This document shows positions 1-4,497 of a stretch of 5,371 nucleotides of DNA, piece by piece. Every line of letters begins with the position of its first letter. Within the stretch, counting starts at the first letter, position 1. This DNA is from Betaproteobacteria bacterium. Its GTDB lineage: Bacteria; Pseudomonadota; Gammaproteobacteria; Burkholderiales; SG8-39. The notes beneath the pieces were generated by a model. It had not been told where the DNA came from. It searched no databases and saw only the letters and a program-made list of their open reading frames with translations. The stretch is from the NCBI GenBank assembly GCA_005882235.1, contig VBCT01000081.1:502-5872 (forward strand), in the 5' to 3' direction. The position numbers and the translations under genes were made by a program.

Positions 1-1982
1 GCAGGCGTCGTCACCGGCCCGAACGGTCCCGAGGCCGGCGTCTGGGTCATCGCGGAAACCAACGACCTTCCGACGAAATTCGCCAAGCTCGTCGTCACCG
101 ACGATCTCGGGCGTTTCCTCATACCCGATCTTCCCAAGGCGAACTACGGCGTGTGGGTGCGCGGCTACGGGCTGGTCGATTCGCCCAAGGTGAGCAGCAC
201 GCCGGGAAAAACTCTAAACCTGACCGCAGTGCCCGCGCCCAGCGCAGCCGCGGCAGCGGAATACTATCCCGGCATGTATTGGTATTCGATGATCAACATC
301 CCCGCCAAGAGCGAATTTCCCGGCACCGGCGAGAAGGGCAACGGCATCTCGTCGAACATCAAGACGCAGGAGGAATGGGTCGACACGGTGAAGAACGCCT
401 GCCAGTCCTGCCACTCGCTCGGCAGCAAGGGCATGCGCACGGTGCCGCGAGGCGCACGCAGTCCGGCCAGGCGATGGGCAACATGGCGCTCAGCCTCGGC
501 TACATGGGCGTCGACGCCGCGCTGAAGAATTTTGCCGACTGGACCGACCGCATCGCGGCGGGCGAGCTCCCTTTCGCGAAACCGGAGCGGCCGCAGGGCG
601 TCGAACGCAACATGGTGGTCACCATGTGGGATTTCTCGACGCCGAAATACTATCTGCACGACGGCATCTCGACCGACCGGGACAATCCGCGGCTCAATGC
701 CAACGGCCCGATCTACGGCGCGCCCGAGGAAAGCACGGACCTGATTCCGGTCCTCGACCCGGTGACGCACACGGCCTCGCAGATCAGGCACCCCGTTCCC
801 AATCCCAAGACGCCGTCGTCCACGGACTTGCCGATGCAGCCCTCGGCCTACTGGGGCAAGGAGCCGATCTGGGACGGCCACTCGAGCATTCACAACGCGA
901 TGATGGATAGCGAGGGACGCGTATGGTTCAGCGCCAGGATCCGGCCGGCGCCCAACCCGGATTTCTGCAAGAAGGGATCCGGTCATCCCTCGGCGAAAGT
1001 CGCCCCGCTCGACGCGTCGGTGCGCCAAGTCTCCGTCTACGATCCAAAGACCGGCAAGTGGCAGCATGTCGATACCTGCTTCTCCACGCACCACCTATAC
1101 TTCGGCCACGATGCCAACAGGACGCTGTGGCTGAGCCAGGGCGGCCCGCAGGCCAGCGTGGTCGGCTGGGTGAACACCAAGATGTTCCTTGAGACCGGCG
1201 ACTCGGCGAAATCGCAGGGCTGGACGCCCGTCATCGTCGACACCAACGGCAACGGCAGACGTGACGAGGGTGACACCCGGCTGACGGCCGGTTTCTACGG
1301 CATCATGCCGAGCCCGGTGGACGATTCGGTATGGGGCCAGTCGATGGGCATCGGCTTCGGGCGCCTGGACCAGCCCGGCTATCTCATTCGCCTCGTGCCG
1401 GGACCCAATCCGTCGGAAACCACGCTGGCCGAAGTCTATGTGCCGCCGGAAGGCGCATGGAGCCCGCGCGGCATCGACATGGACCTCAACGGCGTCGTCT
1501 GGGTGCCGCTCGCGAGCGGGCACATCGCGAGCTTCGACCGGAGGAAATGCACGGGTCCGCTGAACGGGCCCGGGGCGGCGAGCGGCAAGCTATGTCCGGA
1601 AGGCTGGACCCTGTACCGCATGCCCGGCCCGCAATTCAAAGGCCTTGATCCTGCGGGCAGCGCGAACCATGCCTATTACATCTGGGTGGACCGCTACAAC
1701 ACCCTGGGACTGGGGGCGAACGTACCGATCGCCTCGGCCAACGGCGCCGAGTCGCTGCTCGCGGTGGTGGACGGCAAGATGGTGGACCTGCGCGTGCCGT
1801 ATCCGCTGGGGTTCAACACCAAGCTGGTGGACGGCCGCGTCGACGACCCGAGCGCCGGTTGGAAAGGCAAAGGCCTGTGGACGATGTCGGGCACGCGCAC
1901 CGTGTTCCACAACGAAGGCGGTACGCAGAACCGGCCCAAGGTCTACAAGATCCAGATTCGTCCTGATCCGCTCGCGAACTGA
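1..1982 (+). CDS. Carboxypeptidase-regulatory-like / cytochrome c / propeller protein, 5'-partial and frame-disrupted
   Basis: The gene enters from the left edge in frame 1 and finishes in frame 3 at the TGA of 1980-1982; about 659 codons are visible. Codons 1-65 (AGVVTGPNGPEAGVWV to GVWVRGYGLVD) look like a transthyretin-like carboxypeptidase regulatory domain. The motif CQSCH at 400-414 is a c-type heme attachment site, so the protein should be exported and matured in the periplasm. The rest (450-1979) has repeated strand motifs such as GRVWFSARI, NRTLWLSQGG and GVVWVPLASGHIASFD, typical of virginiamycin B lyase or SMP-30-like beta-propellers. It also has a DTNGNGRRDE loop (1239-1268) that resembles a calcium-binding loop. 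After the heme site the frame changes near 445-452 (separate entry), so this is either a pseudogene or a sequencing error. Probably only the signal peptide and a few residues lie upstream. Substrate and reaction are unknown. Lyase activity should not be assumed from fold similarity; an electron-transfer or dehydrogenase-like periplasmic role is equally possible. Confidence 0.8.
   Translation, partial: RRRHRPERSRGRRLGHRGNQRPSDEIRQARRHRRSRAFPHTRSSQGELRRVGARLRAGRFAQGEQHAGKNSKPDRSARAQRSRGSGILSRHVLVFDDQHPRQERISRHRREGQRHLVEHQDAGGMGRHGEERLPVLPLARQQGHAHGAARRTQSGQAMGNMALSLGYMGVDAALKNFADWTDRIAAGELPFAKPERPQGVERNMVVTMWDFSTPKYYLHDGISTDRDNPRLNANGPIYGAPEESTDLIPVLDPVTHTASQIRHPVPNPKTPSSTDLPMQPSAYWGKEPIWDGHSSIHNAMMDSEGRVWFSARIRPAPNPDFCKKGSGHPSAKVAPLDASVRQVSVYDPKTGKWQHVDTCFSTHHLYFGHDANRTLWLSQGGPQASVVGWVNTKMFLETGDSAKSQGWTPVIVDTNGNGRRDEGDTRLTAGFYGIMPSPVDDSVWGQSMGIGFGRLDQPGYLIRLVPGPNPSETTLAEVYVPPEGAWSPRGIDMDLNGVVWVPLASGHIASFDRRKCTGPLNGPGAASGKLCPEGWTLYRMPGPQFKGLDPAGSANHAYYIWVDRYNTLGLGANVPIASANGAESLLAVVDGKMVDLRVPYPLGFNTKLVDGRVDDPSAGWKGKGLWTMSGTRTVFHNEGGTQNRPKVYKIQIRPDPLAN
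445..452 (+). other. Frameshift / probable small deletion in the heme-propeller gene
   Basis: Family-like sequence in frame 1 (SLGSKGMRTVP, ending at 447) passes directly to family-like sequence in frame 3 (RRTQSGQAMGN, starting at 450). Continuing in frame 1 gives an arginine-rich non-family tail that stops by 525. The net change is one missing base, or a deletion of 3n+1 bases. From memory, homologues carry roughly a dozen extra residues between the TVP and RR..SGQAM blocks, which would favour a deletion over a single-base error. That comparison is recall and needs an alignment. Confidence 0.75.
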
Positions 1983-2007
1983 CGTATCGCTGAAAAGCGA
2001 TACGTCA
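1980..2007 (+). repeat. Perfect 12-bp hairpin with GAAA loop overlapping the stop codon
   Basis: The arms TGACGTATCGCT (1980-1991) and AGCGATACGTCA (1996-2007) are exact reverse complements separated by GAAA, a GNRA-type tetraloop in RNA. The TGA stop of the upstream gene forms the first three bases of the left arm. No T-tract follows, so it is not itself an intrinsic terminator. It could protect the mRNA 3' end, or belong to the repeat-like element that starts in its right arm. Confidence 0.85.
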
Positions 2008-2040
2008 TCCTGAGCGAAGCGAAGGATCTGCTTTTCGCTC
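2003..2040 (+). repeat. Segment resembling a widespread short dispersed repeat
   Basis: The stretch starting CGTCATCCTGAGCGAAGCG and ending in GAAGGATCT resembles a short non-coding repeat I remember seeing many times between genes of unrelated GC-rich bacteria, often mis-annotated through shadow peptides containing LRFAQDD or SLRMT. Both peptides do occur here in antisense frames. ATCCT and AGGAT form short inverted ends, and GAGCGAA (2012-2018) is complementary to TTCGCTC (2034-2040). Only one copy lies in this window, so repetition in the genome is not shown. Confidence 0.5.
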
Positions 2041-2048
2041 CTGCAAAC

Positions 2049-2082
2049 AAAACGCCCCGGGATCTCCCCGGGGCGTTTTTTT
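2049..2082 (+). terminator. Strong rho-independent terminator
   Basis: The left arm AACGCCCCGGG (2051-2061) pairs perfectly with CCCGGGGCGTT (2067-2077) across a 5-base ATCTC loop. Two further A-T pairs extend the stem to 13 bp, and a run of seven T (2076-2082) follows. It terminates transcription of the heme-propeller gene. The four A residues at the foot of the stem give only a short U-run on the other strand, so use in that direction would be weaker. Confidence 0.93.
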
Positions 2083-2126
2083 CCGCAAGCCACGCAGCCC
2101 CGACCGGCTGCCGACATTCAAACCCC

Positions 2127-2133
2127 AAGGAGG
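2127..2133 (+). promoter_or_regulatory. Ribosome binding site of the Rid-family gene
   Basis: AAGGAGG, a full Shine-Dalgarno match, lies 7 bases before the ATG at 2141 and fixes that start. Only 44 bases separate it from the upstream terminator's T-run, and I see no convincing sigma-70 promoter in them. Transcription may therefore come from terminator read-through or a weak promoter. Confidence 0.85.
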
Positions 2134-2140
2134 ATTCACC

Positions 2141-2680
2141 ATGAACGCCAGGAAACTCGCTCGCACTTCCGCCGCACTCGCCGTCTTTGCATGCGGCGCG
2201 TTCGCCTTCACCTTCGCCGCCGCGCCCGCGCGCGCGCAAAGCGGCAACCATCTGGAAATCATCCACCACCCCAACTACGACAAGAGCGTGTTCATGCCGT
2301 TCTCGCCCGCGATCAAGGTGAAGAGCGGCAAGATCCTCTGGCTCGCCGGCGGCACCGCGCTGCCCGTGTACCACGACCATCCGCACAAGCGCGAGCAGAT
2401 CCTCAAGTACCTGACGAACGACCTGGAGGGTCAGGTGCGCCAGACGATGGACGGCATCATGGAAACGCTGAAGGCCGCGGGCGCCTCGCCCAAGGACGTG
2501 GTGCACGTATTCATCTTTCGCGCTCGCCCGCGCATGGGCGACATCGGCAAGGCGAGCGCGGTGGTGAACTCCTACTTCGCGCCCCACAACCACAAGCCGA
2601 CCACGACCAACCTCGCAGTGCTCGAGCTGGGCGAGCCGGAGCAGCTGGTGGAGATCCAGGTCGTCGCCGTGGTGGATTGA
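2141..2680 (+). CDS. Exported Rid (YjgF/YER057c/UK114) family protein
   Basis: The protein has 179 residues. Residues 1-32 form a Sec-type signal peptide: basic start NARKLAR, a long Ala/Phe-rich hydrophobic core, and an A-R-A cleavage motif at 30-32. The mature part has the chorismate-mutase-like Rid fold pattern: KILWLAGGTALPV (64-76), the helix QVRQTMDGIMETLKAAG (98-114), the strand KDVVHVFIF (118-126), VVNSYFAPHN (141-150) and a closing strand VEIQVVAVVD. Cytosolic RidA hydrolyses reactive enamine/imine intermediates as a trimer using one arginine. By my hand alignment that position is Thr155 here (PTTTN in place of PARSC), while the conserved Glu is kept as Glu171. Classical deaminase activity is therefore doubtful. 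About 50 residues longer than E. coli RidA (128 aa), it owes the excess to the signal peptide and a charged HDHPHKREQILKYL segment (78-91). Family membership is firm; substrate is unknown. Confidence 0.88.
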   Translation: MNARKLARTSAALAVFACGAFAFTFAAAPARAQSGNHLEIIHHPNYDKSVFMPFSPAIKVKSGKILWLAGGTALPVYHDHPHKREQILKYLTNDLEGQVRQTMDGIMETLKAAGASPKDVVHVFIFRARPRMGDIGKASAVVNSYFAPHNHKPTTTNLAVLELGEPEQLVEIQVVAVVD

Positions 2681-2707
2681 TCCGCCGGAGTCGTTCGCCG
2701 CGCGCCG

Positions 2708-2953
2708 CTATACCTTCAGCCGCGGCGATCCTTCGTCGGCCATGCTCCGACCGAGATCGGCTGCGTAGCGAACAGCGCCTTTCGCGGTTTCGAACAGCGG
2801 GGTCAGCCCGGGAAACGACTGGCTCTTCGACAAGGCGTTCGCACACGCCATCCGCGTCATCGTGAGCCGGGGCTGCCACTTGTTCCCGTCCCCGAGGTGA
2901 AACGCGCTCGCCTCGATCAAATATCTCCCGCGCTCCTCGCGGTGCATCGCCAT
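2708..2953 (-). CDS. Small conserved protein of unknown function
   Basis: This 81-residue soluble protein has no signal peptide and no membrane segment. The core YLIEASAFHLGDGNKWQPRL (11-30), followed by TMTRM, reads like a small beta-sheet protein, and the C-terminal half (FETAKGAVRYAADLGRSMAD) is a probable amphipathic helix. I recall similar hypothetical proteins of about this length in betaproteobacteria, with a shared WQPRLT block; no function is known to me. GGAAGGAG at 2965-2958 is only four bases from the first ATG, so the second Met (2947-2945) is an equally good start and would remove two residues. The gene converges on the Rid gene with 27 bases between stop codons and no terminator visible there. 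It lies 65 bases downstream of the cold-shock gene on the same strand and may be cotranscribed with it. Confidence 0.75.
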   Translation of the reverse strand: MAMHREERGRYLIEASAFHLGDGNKWQPRLTMTRMACANALSKSQSFPGLTPLFETAKGAVRYAADLGRSMADEGSPRLKV

Positions 2954-2969
2954 GAATCTCCTTCCTCGC

Positions 2970-3000
2970 AGCGATCACGGTAACACATTTACAGATCGCT
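2970..3000 (-). repeat. Nested dyad between the cold-shock gene and the small protein gene
   Basis: AGCGATC (2970-2976) and GATCGCT (2994-3000) are exact reverse complements 17 bases apart. Inside them, read on the minus strand, GTAA and TTAC flank a 5-base loop, so an RNA copy could form about 11 pairs with a small asymmetric bulge. No T-run follows. It could act as an mRNA 3'-end structure for the cold-shock transcript or as an operator. The core is AT-rich compared with its surroundings. Confidence 0.5.
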
Positions 3001-3018
3001 CAATGAAGGCCGGAGGGG

Positions 3019-3225
3019 TCAAACGGTTTTCAAATCGACCGCAGAGGTCTTGCCGTTCTGCCCTTGTTCGAGCTGGTAGGAGATCTTTTGATTCTCGTTG
3101 AGAGTGCCGAGTCCGGCGCGCTCCACCGCCGAGATGTGCACGAACACGTCCTTGGACTTGTCGTCAGGCTGAATGAAGCCGAAACCCTTGCTCGGGTTGA
3201 ACCATTTCACGGTGCCGATAGGCAT
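3019..3225 (-). CDS. csp: CspA-family cold-shock protein
   Basis: The protein is 68 residues long, the usual size for a single cold-shock domain. It is a cytoplasmic five-stranded OB-fold protein that binds single-stranded RNA and DNA and melts mRNA secondary structure. Both nucleic-acid-binding motifs are present: RNP1 KGFGFI (residues 13-18) and RNP2 VFVHIS (27-32), with the surface aromatics Trp8, Phe15, Phe17, Phe28 and His30. The start MPIGTVKWFN matches the family, and a GGAG at 3234-3231 stands five bases upstream. The open frame continues upstream to 3336, but that stretch has no family similarity and is leader. The long structured leader (separate entries) is typical of cold-inducible csp mRNAs, yet many paralogues are constitutive, so cold induction is not established. 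Which csp paralogue this is cannot be told from one copy. Confidence 0.96.
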   Translation of the reverse strand: MPIGTVKWFNPSKGFGFIQPDDKSKDVFVHISAVERAGLGTLNENQKISYQLEQGQNGKTSAVDLKTV

Positions 3226-3246
3226 GGATGCTCCAGGTATGAAGTC

Positions 3247-3270
3247 GCCCCGCGCCGGAGTGCGCGGGGC
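3247..3270 (-). promoter_or_regulatory. Hairpin in the cold-shock gene leader
   Basis: On the minus strand GCCCCGCGC (3270-3262) pairs perfectly with GCGCGGGGC (3255-3247) across the loop ACTCCG. The stem ends 12 bases before the GGAG Shine-Dalgarno and 21 bases before the ATG. The CTCC in the loop is complementary to that GGAG. Leader structures that change with temperature are known for cspA-type mRNAs. Whether this one controls translation is inference. Confidence 0.55.
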
Positions 3271-3354
3271 ATCAAATTGTCGGTGGGAGAAACCAGAATC
3301 GATGCAGCCCGAAAGGGATGCAGAGGACTGACCCAAGTGGAATTCGATCCCGCC

Positions 3355-3363
3355 AGTATAGCA
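3355..3363 (-). promoter_or_regulatory. Candidate extended -10 promoter for the cold-shock gene
   Basis: The minus strand reads TGCTATACT (3363-3355), an extended -10 element (TGn) followed by TATACT, which matches TATAAT at five of six positions. No good -35 is seen 16-18 bases upstream, as is common for extended -10 promoters. Transcription would start near 3348 and give a leader of about 120 bases, in the range of long csp leaders. It lies downstream of the predicted terminator of the metallo-hydrolase gene, which supports independent transcription. Confidence 0.5.
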
Positions 3364-3399
3364 AGGACGCAGGCGAAGCGCGTTGGAGTCGGCGGCGGA

Positions 3400-3430
3400 A
3401 ACGAAAACGGCCAGAGCGCGCCCCGGCCGT
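3400..3430 (-). terminator. Probable rho-independent terminator of the metallo-hydrolase gene
   Basis: Reading on the minus strand, 24 bases after the stop codon, ACGGCC (3430-3425) pairs with GGCCGT (3412-3407) around a GC-rich 12-base loop. TTTTCGTTT follows, starting at the last stem base. Stem and loop are less ideal than those of the terminator at 2049-2082, but position and the T-rich tail fit. Confidence 0.6.
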
Positions 3431-3454
3431 CTTCCCCGAAATCACGCTTGGTCT

Positions 3455-4339
3455 TCAGGTGCCGCGCCCCCACAAGCCGCAGTAGCGCCGCGTCACGAAC
3501 TGCAGGTTGTTCTCGTAGCCGGGCCATTTCTCGTACTTCGGCAGCTTGACCTCCTTCTCCGCCGGTTCCCAGCATTTCCCTTCGCGCGCCGCGGCCTTCA
3601 CCGCCGCCGAGGCGTCCTGCAGGAAAGTGAGCTGGTCCTGCACATCCTGCTTGGTCCCCAGCCGGTCGCCCGGCCCGGGATGGCCGGGGACGAGGCGCTC
3701 CCAGTCCATCGCCAGCACCTGTTTGATCGACTGCTCCGCCTCGAGCGGATAGAAGTCGATCATGCCGCGTCCCGGCACCGACCCGACCGGGAGGAAGTCC
3801 ACCACGAAAAGGATCTTCTCCTTCGGCAGGCGCATGACGAGCGAGCTGTCGGAGTGGTTGAGACCGAGATAGGTCAGCTCGAGCGCGGTGCCGCCGAGCG
3901 TGATCGTCCTCTTCTCGTCGAACGTCTCGTCGGGCAGCGGCGTCGCCGGATCCCCGAGGACTGCGAGGCGCTCCTTCGCCTTCCTGTGGGAGACGATTTT
4001 CGCGCCGGCATCCTTGAACGCCTGGCCGCCGGCGACATGATCGTAGTGGTGATGGCTGTAGACGAGGTACTTGATCGGCTTGTCGGTGACCTTCCTGATC
4101 TCGGCGACGTAGGTCGCTCCGCCGGTCGGGCGCCCGTAGGCGACCGGGTCGGTGGCGATCACGCCGTCCCGGGTGACGACGAACATCGCCTGGTGATTGC
4201 CGTTGCGGAAGATGTATACGCCTTCCGTGCCGTCGACCTTCGTCGTCGCGATCTGCGGGCGTGCCGGCGCCTGCGACCAGACCGCGGAAGCGGCCGCCGC
4301 CAGTCCGCAGGCAAGAGCTGCAAGAAATATGCGTTTCAT
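3455..4339 (-). CDS. Exported metallo-beta-lactamase-fold hydrolase
   Basis: The protein has 294 residues. Residues 1-24 are a signal peptide (MKRIF, Ala-rich core, cleavage after ASA at 17-19 or SQA at 22-24), so it acts in the periplasm. The signature HxHxDH is SHHHYDH, giving His96, His98, Asp100 and His101. The other expected metal ligands follow in order: His162 in NHSD, Asp181 in FVVDF and His220 in PGHPG. A two-metal (usually zinc) hydrolase site is therefore complete. The mature chain has only two cysteines, Cys256 and Cys287, near the C-terminus, which could form a disulfide. The family is broad (lactamases, lactonases, thioesterases, quinoprotein-associated hydrolases) and the substrate cannot be read from sequence. 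The start is set by AAGGAGGAG at 4350-4342 just before the ATG and by the signal peptide; the frame stays open to 4459 but the extra 40 residues look non-coding. The gene is divergent from dinB. Confidence 0.93.
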   Translation of the reverse strand: MKRIFLAALACGLAAAASAVWSQAPARPQIATTKVDGTEGVYIFRNGNHQAMFVVTRDGVIATDPVAYGRPTGGATYVAEIRKVTDKPIKYLVYSHHHYDHVAGGQAFKDAGAKIVSHRKAKERLAVLGDPATPLPDETFDEKRTITLGGTALELTYLGLNHSDSSLVMRLPKEKILFVVDFLPVGSVPGRGMIDFYPLEAEQSIKQVLAMDWERLVPGHPGPGDRLGTKQDVQDQLTFLQDASAAVKAAAREGKCWEPAEKEVKLPKYEKWPGYENNLQFVTRRYCGLWGRGT

Positions 4340-4341
4340 GT

Positions 4342-4350
4342 CTCCTCCTT
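4342..4350 (-). promoter_or_regulatory. Ribosome binding site of the metallo-hydrolase gene
   Basis: The minus strand reads AAGGAGGAG directly followed by AC and the ATG at 4339. This near-perfect Shine-Dalgarno decides between the signal-peptide start and the longer open frame that begins at 4459. Confidence 0.85.
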
Positions 4351-4351
4351 G

Positions 4352-4365
4352 TGTGATTGTGTGAT
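4352..4365. repeat. Short direct repeat TGTGAT
   Basis: TGTGAT occurs at 4352-4357 and 4360-4365, two bases apart, just upstream of the metallo-hydrolase ribosome binding site and therefore in its probable leader. Two six-base copies are weak evidence; this may be a protein-binding half-site pair or chance. Confidence 0.3.
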
Positions 4366-4374
4366 GCTCTGCTA

Positions 4375-4420
4375 AAACAGGCCGCGGGCCGCGATTATTC
4401 CCCTTGGACCGGGCCTGTTT
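4375..4420. repeat. Spaced 9-bp inverted repeat in the divergent metallo-hydrolase/dinB region
   Basis: AAACAGGCC (4375-4383) and GGCCTGTTT (4412-4420) are exact reverse complements with a 28-base spacer. The 158-base intergenic region (4340-4497) must contain the promoters of both divergent genes, so an operator or a cruciform/hairpin element is plausible. I find no confident -35/-10 pair for the metallo-hydrolase gene here. Half-site order (ACAG then CTGT) is the opposite of a LexA box. Confidence 0.5.
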
Positions 4421-4486
4421 CGCAATGCTACTTGGAATGCCCTGCCTTGTCCCCTGCAAAGGCTCCTGCCCCCCGGCGCAGCGCGC

Positions 4487-4492
4487 TACACT
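4487..4492 (+). promoter_or_regulatory. Candidate -10 element immediately upstream of dinB
   Basis: TACACT matches TATAAT at four of six positions and ends five bases before the dinB ATG. If used, transcription would start at or next to the start codon. There is no clear -35 at the right distance, so support is weak. Confidence 0.3.
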
Positions 4493-4497
4493 TCTCC

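Noticed and set aside
264..1094. 276-codon minus-strand open frame
   Set aside because: It is antisense to the heme-propeller gene, has Arg/Val/His-biased composition, and shows no ribosome site or family motif.
1943..2593. 216-codon minus-strand open frame across the terminator and the Rid gene
   Set aside because: It crosses a strong terminator and the repeat-like segment, and it opposes a gene with signal peptide and ribosome site; its SFASLRMT stretch is the repeat's shadow peptide.
3226..3336. 37-residue N-terminal extension of the cold-shock protein
   Set aside because: Cold-shock proteins of this type start at MPxGTVKWF; the extension has no similarity and its reading overlaps the leader hairpin.
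3383..4375. 330-codon open frame on the plus strand
   Set aside because: It lies antisense to the well-supported metallo-hydrolase, is rich in Arg, and has no recognisable domain; it is a high-GC shadow frame.
4340..4497. LexA (SOS) box upstream of dinB
   Set aside because: No CTGT-N8-ACAG is present. CTGCTAAAACAG near 4370 has the wrong spacing, and the inverted repeat has the half-sites in reversed order.
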